A DNA stretch of 64,000 nucleotides from Salana multivorans (GCF_003751805.1 NZ_RKHQ01000002.1:1029688-1093687); one strand, 5' to 3'. Counted from the first letter of the stretch, positions 45,727 to 55,247 are shown. A program made the numbers and translations. Notes: a model not told the origin generated them from the letters alone.

Positions 45727-46023
45727 CTAGTCCGCCGACGAGGCCGCGATCGCCTCGTGGTGCTGGATGACCTCGGCGACGATGAACGCGAAGAACTTCT
45801 CGGCGAACACGGGGTCGAGCCCGCACGACTCGGCGAGCGTCCGCAGCCGCGCCACCTGCTCGGCCTCGCGCGCGGGGTCGGAGGCCGGCAGCTCGAGCCG
45901 CGCCTTGAGAACGCCGACCTGCTGCGTCGCCTTGAACCGCTCGGCCATGAGCGCGACGAGCGCGGTGTCGACGTTGTCGATCGAGTGGCGCAGCCGCGCG
46001 AGCTCCGGCGGGACCTCGCTCAC
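45727..46023 (-). CDS. Chorismate mutase, AroQ class
   Basis: This 98-residue all-helical enzyme converts chorismate to prephenate for Phe/Tyr synthesis. It has the helix 1 Arg pattern [24 protein letters not shown], the Lys of [25 protein letters not shown], and the C-terminal [14 protein letters not shown] helix. The size matches stand-alone AroQ. The GTG start overlaps the clpX stop by four bases, so it is translated from the clpX mRNA. That link to a proteolysis gene is unusual and may tie aromatic synthesis to clpX expression. Confidence 0.87.
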   Translation of the reverse strand: MSEVPPELARLRHSIDNVDTALVALMAERFKATQQVGVLKARLELPASDPAREAEQVARLRTLAESCGLDPVFAEKFFAFIVAEVIQHHEAIAASSAD

Positions 46024-47330
46024 GCCGGGGTCTTCTCGCGGCTGGAGGCGCCCTGGGCGCGGGGGCGGCGCGCGGACCCGCTGGGGGCGCGCAGCACGAG
46101 CGTCGCGCCGTTGCCCTCGGTCACGCACTCCTTGGTGACGACGACGCGCTCGACGTCGTCGCGGCCCGGGACGTCGAACATGACGTCCATGAGGACCTCC
46201 TCGAGGATCGCCCGCAGACCGCGTGCGCCCGTCCCGCGGGCGAGCGCCTTGTCCGCGACCGCCGCGAGGGCGTCGTCGGTGAACTCCAGCTCGACCCCGT
46301 CGAGCTCGAACATCTTCTGGTACTGCTTGACCAGGGCGTTCTTCGGCGTCGTGAGGATCGAGCACAGCGCGTCGCGGTCGAGCTTGCCGACGGTCGCGAC
46401 GACGGGCAGGCGCCCGATGAACTCGGGGATGAGGCCGAACTTGTGCAGGTCCTCGGGCTGGACCTTCGCGAACAGGTCCTCCTTGTCCCGCTCGTTGAGC
46501 GGGGCGTTGAACCCGACGCCGCGGCGGTGGGTGCGCGCCGCGATGATGTCCTCGAGGCCGGCGAACGCGCCCGCGACGATGAACAGCACGTTCGACGTGT
46601 CGATCTGCAGGAACTCCTGGTGCGGGTGCTTGCGCCCGCCCTGCGGCGGGACGGAGGCGACCGTGCCCTCGATGATCTTGAGCAGGGCCTGCTGGACGCC
46701 CTCGCCGGAGACGTCGCGCGTGATGGAGGGGTTCTCCGCCTTGCGCGCGATCTTGTCGACCTCGTCGATGTAGATGATCCCGGTCTCGGCCTTCTTCGTG
46801 TCGAAGTCGGCGGCCTGGATGAGCTTGAGGAGGATGTTCTCCACGTCCTCGCCCACGTAGCCCGCCTCGGTGAGGGCCGTGGCGTCCGCGAGCGCGAACG
46901 GGACGTCGAGCATCCGGGCGAGGGTCTGCGCGAGGTAGGTCTTGCCCGTGCCGGTCGGGCCGACGAGCAGCACGTTCGACTTGGCGACCTCGACGTCCTC
47001 GCCGTGCAGCGGCTGCGCCGCCGGGTTGCCCTGCACCCGCTTGTAGTGGTTGTAGACCGCGACCGCGAGGGACTTCTTCGCCCGCTCCTGGCCGACGATG
47101 TACTCCTCGAGGTGCGCGAAGATCTCCTTCGGCGTCGGCAGGTTCGAGAAGTCGGGGGCGTCGTCACCGGAGGCGTCGGCGAGCTCCTCCTCGACGATCT
47201 CGTTGCACAGCTCGATGCACTCGGTGCAGATGTACACCCCGTGGCCGGCGATGAGCCGCCGGACCTGCTTCTGGCTCTTTCCACAGAACGAGCACTTGAG
47301 GAGCTCGGCTCCGTCGGAGGGATGCGACAT
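46020..47330 (-). CDS. clpX: ATP-dependent Clp protease ATP-binding subunit ClpX
   Basis: ClpX is the AAA+ unfoldase that feeds tagged proteins to ClpP. The 436-residue protein has a four-Cys zinc-binding domain (Cys13, Cys16, Cys35, Cys38), Walker A GPTGTGKT near 124-131, Walker [11 protein letters not shown] near 191 and an arginine-rich sensor end. An IGL-like ClpP-docking loop is not spelled exactly: [12 protein letters not shown] near 304 occupies the usual pore-loop/sensor region. GGGGAG lies near the ATG. It follows clpP2 by about 150 bases with a hairpin between. Confidence 0.95.
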   Translation of the reverse strand: MSHPSDGAELLKCSFCGKSQKQVRRLIAGHGVYICTECIELCNEIVEEELADASGDDAPDFSNLPTPKEIFAHLEEYIVGQERAKKSLAVAVYNHYKRVQGNPAAQPLHGEDVEVAKSNVLLVGPTGTGKTYLAQTLARMLDVPFALADATALTEAGYVGEDVENILLKLIQAADFDTKKAETGIIYIDEVDKIARKAENPSITRDVSGEGVQQALLKIIEGTVASVPPQGGRKHPHQEFLQIDTSNVLFIVAGAFAGLEDIIAARTHRRGVGFNAPLNERDKEDLFAKVQPEDLHKFGLIPEFIGRLPVVATVGKLDRDALCSILTTPKNALVKQYQKMFELDGVELEFTDDALAAVADKALARGTGARGLRAILEEVLMDVMFDVPGRDDVERVVVTKECVTEGNGATLVLRAPSGSARRPRAQGASSREKTPA

Positions 47331-47407
47331 TCCTGCTCCCCGTCCTCGGGCGGCGCGGTGGCCGCGGTGACTGCTGCCTGACCGGTCCAGACTACGTGGC
47401 GGTCCCC

Positions 47408-47450
47408 GCGTCGGCGCGCGTCACCTCGCAGGTGTGTCGCGCGCCGACGC
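47408..47450 (-). terminator. Perfect 13-bp hairpin after clpP2
   Basis: Bases 47408-47420 pair exactly with 47438-47450 around a 17-base loop, between clpP2 and clpX. It can end or attenuate the clpP1-clpP2 transcript, leaving clpX with its own promoter in 47331-47400. Confidence 0.65.
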
Positions 47451-47477
47451 CGGGGGCACGTCGCTGGGCGCCGCGCG

Positions 47478-48170
47478 TCAGCGCGGCGCGACCTCCTTCT
47501 TGCGGCTCTCGAGGACCTGGTCGACCAGGCCGTACTCGAGCGCCTGGCGGGCCGAGAGGATCTTGTCCCGCTCGATGTCGTTGCGGACCTTCTCGATCGG
47601 CTGGTTCGAGTGGTGGGAGAGCGTCTCCTCGAGCCACTCCCGCATCCGGATGATCTCGTTCGCCTGGATCTCGATGTCGGACGCCTGGCCGTAGCCGCCA
47701 CCGGACATCGCCGGCTGGTGGATGAGGACGCGGGCGTTCGGGAGGGCGAGGCGCTTGCCGGCGGAGCCGGCGGCGAGCAGCACGGCGGCGGCCGACGCGG
47801 CCTGGCCGAGGCACACGGTCTGCACCTGGGGGGAGATGTACTGCATGGTGTCGTAGATCGCCGTCATGGCCGTGAACGAGCCACCGGGCGAGTTGATGTA
47901 CATCGTGATCAGCCCGTCCGGGTCCTGGCTCTCCAGCACGAGCAGCTGGGCCATGACGTCGTCGGCCGACGCGTCGTCGACCTGGACGCCGAGGAAGATG
48001 ATCCGGTCCTCGAACAGCTTGGTGTACGGGTCCTGGTGCTTGACGCCGTAGGCGGTGCGCTCCTCGACCTGCGGAAGGATGTACCGCGCCTGCGGGGAGC
48101 CGACGACCGAGCCGATCGACCCGGGCTCGCCGGCCGAGTGCCCGAGCGCGCGCGTTGGGATGAGGTTCAT
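47478..48170 (-). CDS. clpP2: ATP-dependent Clp protease proteolytic subunit ClpP2
   Basis: This 230-residue serine protease subunit has the nucleophile Ser126 in [11 protein letters not shown], His151 in VLIHQP and an Asp in the DIERD stretch near 200. The N-terminal extension of about 30 residues is typical of actinobacterial ClpP2, the subunit that usually contacts ClpX. It lies 25 bases after clpP1 in one operon and would form a mixed ClpP1P2 tetradecamer with it. Confidence 0.95.
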   Translation of the reverse strand: MNLIPTRALGHSAGEPGSIGSVVGSPQARYILPQVEERTAYGVKHQDPYTKLFEDRIIFLGVQVDDASADDVMAQLLVLESQDPDGLITMYINSPGGSFTAMTAIYDTMQYISPQVQTVCLGQAASAAAVLLAAGSAGKRLALPNARVLIHQPAMSGGGYGQASDIEIQANEIIRMREWLEETLSHHSNQPIEKVRNDIERDKILSARQALEYGLVDQVLESRKKEVAPR

Positions 48171-48195
48171 GGGGTTTCTCCTGAGGGCGCCGGGG

Positions 48196-48801
48196 TCACA
48201 TGCCAGCGCCGCCGGCGGCGGCGGAGGTGGCGACGACGTGGTCGATGAAGCCGTACTCGAGGGCCTGGTCGGCCGTGAACCAGCGGTCGCGGTCGGCGTC
48301 GGCGTTGATCTGCTCGACGCTCTTGCCCGTCTGCTCGGCCGTCAGCTCGGCCATGACCCGCTTCATGTGGAGGATGAGCTCGGCGTTGATCCGGATGTCG
48401 GTCGCCGTCCCGCCGATGCCGCCCGACGGCTGGTGCATCATGATCCGCGCGTGCGGCGTCGCGAAGCGCTTGCCCTTCGTGCCGGAGGCCAGGAGGAACT
48501 GGCCCATCGACGCGGCGAGGCCCATCGCGACGGTCGCGACGTCCGGCTTGACGAACTGCATCGTGTCGTAGATCGCCATGCCGGCCGTGACGGAGCCGCC
48601 CGGGGAGTTGATGTAGAGCCAGATGTCCCGGTCCGGGTCCTCGGCCGCGAGCAGGAGCATCTGCGCGCAGATCTGGTTGGCGTTGTCGTCACGCACCTCG
48701 GACCCGAGCCAGATGATGCGCTCCTTGAGGAGTCGGTTGTAGACGTGGTCGCCCAGGCCGAACCCCTGGGGCTCGGCCATGGCCTGCGGCATGTCGCTCA
48801 C
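48196..48801 (-). CDS. clpP1: ATP-dependent Clp protease proteolytic subunit ClpP1
   Basis: This 201-residue subunit has the nucleophile Ser98 in [11 protein letters not shown], His123 in MMHQPSGG and Asp near 172 in DADRDRW. The GTG at 48801 is chosen because AGGAG lies six bases upstream; an ATG three codons later is the alternative. First gene of the clpP1-clpP2 operon. Confidence 0.94.
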   Translation of the reverse strand: MSDMPQAMAEPQGFGLGDHVYNRLLKERIIWLGSEVRDDNANQICAQMLLLAAEDPDRDIWLYINSPGGSVTAGMAIYDTMQFVKPDVATVAMGLAASMGQFLLASGTKGKRFATPHARIMMHQPSGGIGGTATDIRINAELILHMKRVMAELTAEQTGKSVEQINADADRDRWFTADQALEYGFIDHVVATSAAAGGAGM

Positions 48802-48977
48802 GTGGCGCTCCTGTTCGTTCTCGGCGCCGCCGTCGCGGCTGCGCCTCTCGTGTGACCCTAACCCGCTCCAGCGCGGGGATATTGCCCGTCGCGCGCGCGT
48901 TTCGCTGACGGCGCACATCCGGGACGACGCGCTCGCGCGCACCCGTCGGGACGACCGCCGTGGACGGGTCGGGGACG

Positions 48978-49018
48978 GCGAAGGGGCCGCTCCCCGGGTG
49001 GGAGAGCGGCCCCTTCGC
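48978..49018 (-). terminator. Perfect 15-bp hairpin terminator after tig
   Basis: Bases 48978-48992 pair exactly with 49004-49018 around an 11-base loop, 31 bases past the trigger factor stop. It separates tig from the clpP1 promoter. Confidence 0.8.
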
Positions 49019-49049
49019 TGCGGTCGGGACCCGACGCCGTGGCCGGACC

Positions 49050-50561
49050 TCAGTCCTCGGTCGGCGCGGGCGCCTTGGCGGCCTTCGCCTTCGTCGCCTT
49101 CTTCGGCTTCTCGACGACGACCTCGGCCTGCTCGGCCACGCTGGCCTCGACGTCGCCCGCCTCGTCGACGGTCTCCTCGTGCGGGACCGCGGCGGCGTCG
49201 ACCGCGACCTCGGTCGCGAGGCCGCCCGCGTCCTCGGCATCGGCGGCCTCCTGCGCGGCCGCGACGGCGGCGGCCTGGACGGCGTCGAGCTCGTCGGAGC
49301 CGATGAACGGCGTGAGGTCGACGCTGGCGCCGGTGGTGTCGACGACCTCGACCTTGCGCAGCGCGAGCGCGAGCGCCTTGTTGCGCGCGAGCTCGGCGAC
49401 GAAGACCGGGACCTGACCGGTGCGGTCGGCGTTCATGACGAACTCGTTCGGGTCGACCCGGTACTGCTGGGCCATCCGGACGAGGAAGTCGATGAGCTCC
49501 TCCTGGGAGACCTTGACCTCGAGCTGCTCGGCGAGGACGTCGAGGAGGAACTGGCGACGCAGGGCGTCGGTGATCTCCGGGACGATCTCCTCGCGGTGCT
49601 CGGTGTCCTCGAGGCGGTCCTCGCCCTCGAGGTGGCGCACGACCTCGGCCTCGACGACGCTCGCCGGGACGGGGAAGTCGGCGGACTCGACCAGCTTCGT
49701 CATGAGCTGCTCGCGGGCCTCGACGGCCTGCTGCTCGACCTTGCCGCCGGCGGCGGAGGTGCGCAGGTCGTCCTTCAGCTCCTCGAGCGTGTCGAACTCG
49801 GAGGCGAGCTGGGCGAACTCGTCGTCGAGCTCCGGGAGCTCGAGCTCCTTGACGCCCGTGACAGTGACCGTGACCTCGGCCTCCTCGCCCGCGCGCTCGC
49901 CGCCGGCCAGCGACGTCGCGAACGTCGCCGTGCCACCCTCGCCGAGACCGACGACGGCCTCGTCGAGGCCGTCGAGCATCGTGCCGGAGCCGATCTCGTA
50001 GGAGATGCCGGAGACCGAGTCGACCTCCTCCTCACCGATCTTCGCCACGAGGTCCAGCACGACGTAGTCGCCCTGGGCCGCCTCGCGCTCGACGCCCTGG
50101 AGGGAGCCGAACCGGTGACGCAGCGCCTCGATGCGGGCGTCCAGCTCCTCGTCGGTCACGTCGACCGGCGCGACCTCGACCCGCAGACCGTCGATCTCCG
50201 GGACGGTGATCTCGGGGCGGACGTCGACCTCGGCGGTGAAGACCAGGTCGCCCGTGCGCTCGACCGGCGCCTCGGTGACGTCGACCTCGGGCTGACCGAG
50301 CGGGATGATCTCGTTCGCGACCAGCGCCTCGCGGTAGAACTGCGGCAGCGCGTCGTTGATGGCGTGCTCGAGGACCGCGCCGAAGCCGATCCGCTGGTCG
50401 ATGATGCGCGCCGGCACCTTGCCCTTGCGGAAGCCGGGGATCGAGACGTCCTTGCCGATGTGCTGGTAGGCGTGCTCGATGTTCGGCAGGAGCTCGGAGT
50501 AGGGGACCTCGACGGTCAGTCGGACTCGAGTCGGCTCGAGGGTCTCGACGGCACTCTTCAC
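49050..50561 (-). CDS. tig: Trigger factor (ribosome-bound chaperone/prolyl isomerase)
   Basis: Trigger factor meets nascent chains at the ribosome exit. The 503-residue protein has the ribosome-docking GFRKGKVP loop at residues 43-50, the PPIase domain ([16 protein letters not shown] to [10 protein letters not shown], about 150-240) and the helical C-terminal arms to about residue 435. An extra acidic/Ala-rich tail with a Lys-Ala end ([14 protein letters not shown]) follows, as in many actinobacteria. The GTG start at 50561 has AGAGAACC-type purines upstream but no strong site. A TAGGAT -10-like box at about 50672-50667 may serve it. It is next to clpP1P2, a conserved pairing. Confidence 0.93.
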   Translation of the reverse strand: MKSAVETLEPTRVRLTVEVPYSELLPNIEHAYQHIGKDVSIPGFRKGKVPARIIDQRIGFGAVLEHAINDALPQFYREALVANEIIPLGQPEVDVTEAPVERTGDLVFTAEVDVRPEITVPEIDGLRVEVAPVDVTDEELDARIEALRHRFGSLQGVEREAAQGDYVVLDLVAKIGEEEVDSVSGISYEIGSGTMLDGLDEAVVGLGEGGTATFATSLAGGERAGEEAEVTVTVTGVKELELPELDDEFAQLASEFDTLEELKDDLRTSAAGGKVEQQAVEAREQLMTKLVESADFPVPASVVEAEVVRHLEGEDRLEDTEHREEIVPEITDALRRQFLLDVLAEQLEVKVSQEELIDFLVRMAQQYRVDPNEFVMNADRTGQVPVFVAELARNKALALALRKVEVVDTTGASVDLTPFIGSDELDAVQAAAVAAAQEAADAEDAGGLATEVAVDAAAVPHEETVDEAGDVEASVAEQAEVVVEKPKKATKAKAAKAPAPTED

Positions 50562-50716
50562 AGTGGTTCTCTCTTGTCTACGTCGCAGGGCGTGCCGGAC
50601 CAGCCTGAGCGGGTTCCGGCGGTCCGGAAGGCGCGCGGGCATGCGGCTGACGCGCCACGCACTAAGGGTCCATCCTAGTGGCCCCCGGCCGCGCCGGCTG
50701 TGCCAGACTGACGCCG

Positions 50717-51328
50717 ATGTCCCCGACCTCAGCGACACCGCCCGTCCGTGCCGTCCTGTTCGACGCCGACGGCGTCCTCCAGATGCCGCGGGAGGGCTGG
50801 CTCGACCGGCTCACGACGCTCGGCGGGCCCGGGTTCGTCGAGGCGGCCTTCGCCGCCGAGGCCGAGTGCCTGGACGGCAGCATCGACTTCGGCGAGCGGC
50901 TCGAGACGCTGCTCGCCGAGCGCGAGGCGACCGTCCGCGACGCGCTGGCCGTGTGGGAGGACATCGTGCCCGACCCCGACGCGTTCGCCGTCGTCGAGCG
51001 GGTGCGGGCCGGCGGCCTCCTGTGCGGGCTCGCCACCAACCAGCAGAGCCGGCGCGGCCGGTACATGCGGGAGCGGACCGCGATCGACCGGATCTTCGAC
51101 CGGCACTACTACTCGTTCGAGGTCGGGCACGCGAAGCCGACGCGCGCCTACTTCGAGGCGATCGTCGAGGACCTCGGGATCCCGGCCGGGCAGGTCGCGT
51201 TCGTCGACGACGTCCCCGGCAACGTCGAGGGCGCGCGATCGGTCGGGCTGCGGGCGGCGTGGCACGACCCGGCGAGCGGCGCGGCCGGTCTGGCCGCCGA
51301 CCTGCGCGGGCTCGGCGTCCCCGTCTAG
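50717..51328 (+). CDS. HAD-superfamily hydrolase
   Basis: This 203-residue phosphatase-like enzyme has FDADGVLQMP near 15-24 (nucleophile and acid Asp), the motif II Thr/Asn in LATNQQSRR near 107, Lys in GHAKPTRAYFEA near 137 and VDDVPGNVEGARS near 164. The small helical cap suggests a YihX/epoxide-hydrolase-like subgroup acting on small phosphate esters. CAGACT lies seven bases before the ATG. It converges with the FAD oxidase so tightly that their stops share the palindrome CTAG. Confidence 0.85.
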   Translation: MSPTSATPPVRAVLFDADGVLQMPREGWLDRLTTLGGPGFVEAAFAAEAECLDGSIDFGERLETLLAEREATVRDALAVWEDIVPDPDAFAVVERVRAGGLLCGLATNQQSRRGRYMRERTAIDRIFDRHYYSFEVGHAKPTRAYFEAIVEDLGIPAGQVAFVDDVPGNVEGARSVGLRAAWHDPASGAAGLAADLRGLGVPV

Positions 51329-52479
51329 GACGGCTCGTCCGCCCGGGCCTCGTCCGCCCGAGCCAGCTCTCCCGCGACGGACCGTCGCGCGACCCGGAAC
51401 GGCTCGGCCGCCAGCGCACCGGCGTCCAGCGCGAGGTCGGCCAGGACCGCGCCGATCCCGGGGGCGAACTTGAAGCCGTGGCCGGAGAACCCGGCCCCCA
51501 CGACGAGCGACCCGATCCGGTCGAGCACGAACGCCCCGTCCGGCGTCGAGGTGTAGGTGCACGAGATCGGCTCGGCCGTCGTCGGGTCGAGCCCCGGCAG
51601 CCACTCCCTGACGTACGCGGCGAGCTCGGCCTGCAACGTGGGCCGGTGCGGTCGCGCGTCCGGGTCGACCTCCGGGCCGACGCCGTGGAAGCCGACCTTG
51701 ACCCCCTCGCCCGGCGTCGGCATCCCGTAGATCGCCGCCGGGTAGGTGTCGGGGTCCACGACGTGGTTGAACGAGGGCCACCCGGCCGTCGTCGGGCGGA
51801 AGTGGGCCGGGCTCTCCTCGGTCACGGTGAGCCGAGGCAGCCGGACGTCTCCGAGGAGCGGGCGCGTCCACGCCCCGGCGGTCACGACGACGACGTCGGC
51901 GTCGACCGTCTCCCCCGAGCGGAGGTGCACGGTCGCGCCGTCGTCGCGGCGCTCGATCCGCTCGACCGGCTCGGCCCACCGGACGCTCCCGCCGCCGGCG
52001 ACGACGAGGGCCTCGAGCCGCTCGATGGCGGCGGCGGCACGGACGACCCCGGCGTCCGGGGAGAACAGGACGGTCTCCTCGAACCGCATCCCCGGCCAGC
52101 GCCGGGCCGCCTCCACGCCGTCGAGGAGGTCCGCCGGGATGCCGCGCGCGGTGAGCGCCGCGTGCACGGAGGAGAGGTCGCCGCCGCCGAGGTCGTTCGA
52201 TGTCCCGTGCGTCACGAGGCCGTGCAGCCGCAGCAGCTGCTCGCCGTCGGGGTCGGACAGCGCGTCCCAGCCCTCCCGCGCCCGGACCAGGAGGTCGAGG
52301 TAGTGCTCCTGCGCGTAGGCGTTGTTGAAGTTGCGCGTCGCCCCGTGCGACGCGCCCTCGTGGTGGCCGCGGCCGAACCGCTCGAGGACGACCGGCCTCG
52401 CGCCGCGGCGCACGAGCGCCCAGGCGGTCGCCAGCCCCATCACCCCGCCACCGACGACGGCGACCCGCGGTTCGCTCAT
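51325..52479 (-). CDS. FAD-dependent N-methyl-amino-acid (sarcosine/N-methyltryptophan) oxidase
   Basis: This is a monomeric oxidase of about 384 residues. The N-terminal dinucleotide fold reads VAVVGGGVMGLATAWALVRRG, followed by the ERF(G)RGHHEGASHGATR segment of the MSOX family. The Cys near residue 307 (SCTYTSTPDGAFVLDR) is the position that covalently holds FAD in monomeric sarcosine oxidase, and GAGFSGHGFKFAPGIG near 340 is the flavin-closing loop. It would oxidise an N-methyl amine to imine with H2O2. The ATG at 52479 is preferred to the one at 52488 because GACGAT lies seven bases before it. Confidence 0.88.
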   Translation of the reverse strand: MSEPRVAVVGGGVMGLATAWALVRRGARPVVLERFGRGHHEGASHGATRNFNNAYAQEHYLDLLVRAREGWDALSDPDGEQLLRLHGLVTHGTSNDLGGGDLSSVHAALTARGIPADLLDGVEAARRWPGMRFEETVLFSPDAGVVRAAAAIERLEALVVAGGGSVRWAEPVERIERRDDGATVHLRSGETVDADVVVVTAGAWTRPLLGDVRLPRLTVTEESPAHFRPTTAGWPSFNHVVDPDTYPAAIYGMPTPGEGVKVGFHGVGPEVDPDARPHRPTLQAELAAYVREWLPGLDPTTAEPISCTYTSTPDGAFVLDRIGSLVVGAGFSGHGFKFAPGIGAVLADLALDAGALAAEPFRVARRSVAGELARADEARADEPS

Positions 52480-52648
52480 GCCGGCCATCGTCCCGGCCGC
52501 GCGCGGTCGGGGGCGAGCGCCGAGCCGCGCGAGCCCGTCCGCCCCGCGTCCGTCCGCTCCGTGCGGATCGGCGCGCGTCGCGCGAGCGACGGCCGGGCGC
52601 CGCAGGGCCTCGACCTGGGCCGATGCCGGCCGTCGCCGAGTGGCGGCG

Positions 52649-53350
52649 TCACTGATCCGCGGAGAGCGGACGGGCCTCGCGGGCCGCGGCCGCGGCCCGC
52701 TCGACCCAGCGGGGCTGCTCGCCGTATCGCTGGGTCGGGATGAGGACGCCGTCCCGGCAGCACGCGACGAGCGTGTCGAGGCGCTGCTCGCGGGTCACCT
52801 CGCGCTTGGCCCCCGTCACCCAGCCGACGGCGACGCGGCGGTAGCTGGCCGTCGCCGCCTCCCAGAAGGCCAGGGCGGCCGGGTCGGCGGAGAGCATGGC
52901 GAGCTGCTCGGGCGAGAGCTCGCTCGGGCGTTCGTAGGAGTAGACGCCGGTGCGCTCGGGCGTGCGGAGCCGGTACGCGGCGAGCCCGGCCGGGTGCATC
53001 CGGCCCTGCGCCGTGAGCCGCTCGACGTGCTCCACGTTGACCGCGCTCCACATCGAGCCCCGCCGGCGCGGGGTCCAGCGCTGACGGCGCGCGTCGGCGT
53101 CGATGCGCTGGCTGATGGAGTCGATCCAGCCGAAGCAGAGCGCCTCGATCACGGCGTCCTCCCAGGTGAGCCCGCGGGGCTCGACGTGCTTGGCGTACAG
53201 ACCCATCCAGAGCTCGGGCGCCACGTCGTGGTTGAGCTCGAGCCAGGCGCGGAACTCCTGCGCGCCGGAGAAGAAGACCGCGGGACGCTCGTCGGTGCCG
53301 CCCGGGGTGCCGGGTGCGCGCCCGCCGTCGGCGCTGCTCGAAGGGCTCAT
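52649..53350 (-). CDS. YdeI/OmpD-associated-family protein
   Basis: This 233-residue protein has FFSGAQEFRAWLELNHDVAPELWMGLYAKH near residues 26-55, WEDAVIEALCFGWIDS and SISQRIDADARRQRWTPRR. These are typical of the YdeI family, members of which are reported in resistance to cationic peptides and bacteriocins. A CACAAT hexamer lies six bases before the ATG at 53350 (leaderless). It is the last host gene before the integrated element. Confidence 0.8.
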   Translation of the reverse strand: MSPSSSADGGRAPGTPGGTDERPAVFFSGAQEFRAWLELNHDVAPELWMGLYAKHVEPRGLTWEDAVIEALCFGWIDSISQRIDADARRQRWTPRRRGSMWSAVNVEHVERLTAQGRMHPAGLAAYRLRTPERTGVYSYERPSELSPEQLAMLSADPAALAFWEAATASYRRVAVGWVTGAKREVTREQRLDTLVACCRDGVLIPTQRYGEQPRWVERAAAAAREARPLSADQ

Positions 53351-53512
53351 GCCGTCATTGTGCCCGCGGCGACGGGGGCGCGTGGCCCTCGGGACGCCGT
53401 GGCCACGCCACGGCCGCCCCGGCGGCGGCACCCGGTCGACGGGTGGCCACGGCGCGCGCGAGAGCGCCGGTGACGGATCGACGAGGGGAGGGTAGGGCCG
53501 GTCCAGCCGGCG

Positions 53513-53565
53513 TGGAGCGGATGACGGGAATCGAACCCGCACCATCTGCTTGGAAGGCAGAGGTC
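53513..53565 (-). tRNA. 3' fragment of tRNA-Gly(TCC), attachment site
   Basis: On the minus strand the sequence runs from the anticodon stem through anticodon TCC (53554-53552), a 5-bp anticodon stem, variable loop, T arm (TTCGATT loop) and the 3' acceptor strand CATCCGC with discriminator T and encoded CCA ending at 53513. The matching 5' half, with GCGGATG acceptor and D arm, is absent; the bases to the right are unrelated. It cannot be a working tRNA. It is the 3' remainder left when an element with a copy of the tRNA end integrated. Confidence 0.85.
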
Positions 53566-54000
53566 GGAGGGTAGACTGGTGCTCAGAAACGTTGGAAATC
53601 CGCCAGTCTGCATCGTCGTGATACCGTCGCGATACCGCCCCAATGTGTAGACCAATGTGTAGACCGGGCGCCGAGGCAGAGGATGTGGTGACCATGGTCG
53701 AGAGGAAGCCGAAGCGCGGACACGTCACCCGCTACGGCGAAGGCTCCTTCAAGTGGGTGCCCTCGCGCGGACTGTGGGTCGGCCGCTACGACACCGGACG
53801 GATCACGCCCGCCGGCACCAGGATCGTCATCACCGCCAGCGGTCGCGACGAGGACGCCGCCTGGCAGGCGTTCGTCGCCAAGAAGAAGGACTACATGCTC
53901 CACGGGCCCCGCGTGCCCGAGGCGCGGGCGAGCGAGACCGTGCGCACCTGGGCCGAGAAGTGGCTCCGGCACCGCGACGGGGAGGTCCGCGCCACCACCT
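53513..54000. other. Element boundary (attL/attR side) and integrase control region
   Basis: The boundary comprises the tRNA 3' piece (53513-53565), a 7-base inverted repeat agactgg/ccagtct (53573-53579, 53603-53609), two gataccg words 11 bases apart (53620-53626, 53631-53637) and a 12-base tandem repeat AATGTGTAGACC (53642-53653, 53654-53665) right before the integrase start. The rest of 53351-53512 shows no gene. The short repeats are probable arm-type sites for integrase. Confidence 0.55.
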
Positions 54001-55022
54001 ACGCCCAGGACAAGACCAATGTCGTCCGGTGGATCGTCCCCGCGATCGGGACCATCCGCCTCGAGGCGCTCACCGCGGCGCACATGCGAGCCGTGGGCGA
54101 CGGCGCGCTCAAGGCCGGGCGATCTGGCTCCACCGCCAACTCGGCCCAGCGCACCCTCACGAAGATGCTCAACGCTGCGAAGTCCGACGGGCACCGGGTA
54201 CCAGACCGGATCTTCGCGGCCACCAAGGCCAGCCGAGGGAAGTCGGCCCGCACGAGGATGAGTAAGGACGAGGTCCGCGCAGTGTTCCAGCACGCCTACG
54301 CGACCCAGTCCGACGCGATCCGCTACGTCATCGCTGTGCTGTACGGCGCGCGACAGGGCGAGGTGCTCGGACTCACGTGGGACCGGGTACGCATCGACCC
54401 CACCCCCGAGCCGGACGCCGTGGTCGTCGGCGAGATCGACCTGACCTGGCAGGTGCAGCAGCTCCCGTACCGCGACCGTGCGGCAGGCACCTATCGGACC
54501 AAGCGGGGTGACGAGGTCGAGCAGCTAGTGGACTCCTGGCATCTCACTCGCCCGAAGACAGCGAGTGGGGCGCGGGCCCTACCGATCATCACCCCGGTGG
54601 CGAAGGAGCTCGCGGCGTGGCGCGAGAAGTGCCCGACCGGGAAGGCGAACCCGCACAACCTCGTGTTCCCACGCATCGACGGCGCGCCGCGCTATCGCGG
54701 CCACCCCCGCAACGACAAGGCCGACCTCGCCACATGGAAGGAGCTCCAGCGCGCGGCCGGGGTCTACAAGCGCGCGCCAGACCCCGCCGTCGAGGGTGAC
54801 GAGGGCGAGTTCTACGTGCTCCACGAGGCCCGGCACTCGATGATCTCGATGCTCGCCGACGCGGGGACGCCGCGCCACATCATCGAGATGCTCGTAGGGC
54901 AGACCGAGCTGGTCGAGGGGTACGTCCACGGGGAGCTGGAGGCCGCCGGTCGAGCCGTGAGCGACGCCCTGGCTGACCTGCTCCCTGCGCTTGATCCGCC
55001 CACATCAGCCTCTCCGGCTTGA
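53694..55022 (+). CDS. Tyrosine site-specific recombinase (phage integrase)
   Basis: This is an integrase of about 442 residues. It has an N-terminal arm-binding region (GSFKWVPSRGLWVGRYDTG), a SAM-like core-binding domain at about 75-180, and a catalytic domain with Arg220 (YGARQGEVLGL), Lys near 288 (RPKTASGARALP), His377 and Arg380 (LHEARHSM) and the nucleophile Tyr410 (GYVHG). The usual LGH histidine before the Tyr is Gln403 (VGQTE). An AGAGG sits just upstream of GTG 53688/ATG 53694; ATGs at 53643 and 53655 fall inside the tandem repeat and are rejected. It should recombine at the adjacent tRNA-Gly end. Confidence 0.92.
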   Translation: MVERKPKRGHVTRYGEGSFKWVPSRGLWVGRYDTGRITPAGTRIVITASGRDEDAAWQAFVAKKKDYMLHGPRVPEARASETVRTWAEKWLRHRDGEVRATTYAQDKTNVVRWIVPAIGTIRLEALTAAHMRAVGDGALKAGRSGSTANSAQRTLTKMLNAAKSDGHRVPDRIFAATKASRGKSARTRMSKDEVRAVFQHAYATQSDAIRYVIAVLYGARQGEVLGLTWDRVRIDPTPEPDAVVVGEIDLTWQVQQLPYRDRAAGTYRTKRGDEVEQLVDSWHLTRPKTASGARALPIITPVAKELAAWREKCPTGKANPHNLVFPRIDGAPRYRGHPRNDKADLATWKELQRAAGVYKRAPDPAVEGDEGEFYVLHEARHSMISMLADAGTPRHIIEMLVGQTELVEGYVHGELEAAGRAVSDALADLLPALDPPTSASPA

Positions 55023-55247
55023 TCGGCGCTCGCTGCGGGCGTCCCGGAGTCGTCGGAGCCGGCCCACGGTCACGGCGTCGTGCTCCCACGCTTCGGGCCG
55101 TTCGATGAGCGCGTTGAGCGCCTGGTTGTAGCGCGTCTCCGACATGTCGAGCTCGCCCCGGATCGCGTCCGCCTTCACCGCGCCGTGCCGCCACGGCCGG
55201 CGCTCCAGATCCAGCATCGCCCGGTCACGGTCCGAGAGGGTCGTCAT
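55005..55247 (-). CDS. DUF3263-type small DNA-binding-like protein
   Basis: This 80-residue protein has the DUF3263 pattern LSDRDRAMLDLERRPWRHGAVKADAIR, then a short helix-turn-helix-like segment (MSETRYNQALNALIERPEAW) and a basic tail (RLRRLRDARSERR). Such small proteins are frequent in actinophages and their hosts; the function is unknown, with DNA binding likely. TACCGT lies six bases before the ATG (leaderless). Its end overlaps the integrase end by 18 bases in convergent orientation. Confidence 0.75.
   Translation of the reverse strand: MTTLSDRDRAMLDLERRPWRHGAVKADAIRGELDMSETRYNQALNALIERPEAWEHDAVTVGRLRRLRDARSERRSSRRG

Noticed and set aside
48802..48960. ClgR-type operator upstream of clpP1
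   Set aside because: CGCT and AGCG words occur but not with the six-base spacing expected of the ClgR motif.
53643..53693. Upstream ATG codons 53643 and 53655 as integrase start
   Set aside because: They fall inside a 12-base tandem repeat that looks like recombinase sites, add a repeated MCRP sequence, and lack a ribosome site; AGAGG precedes 53688/53694 instead.
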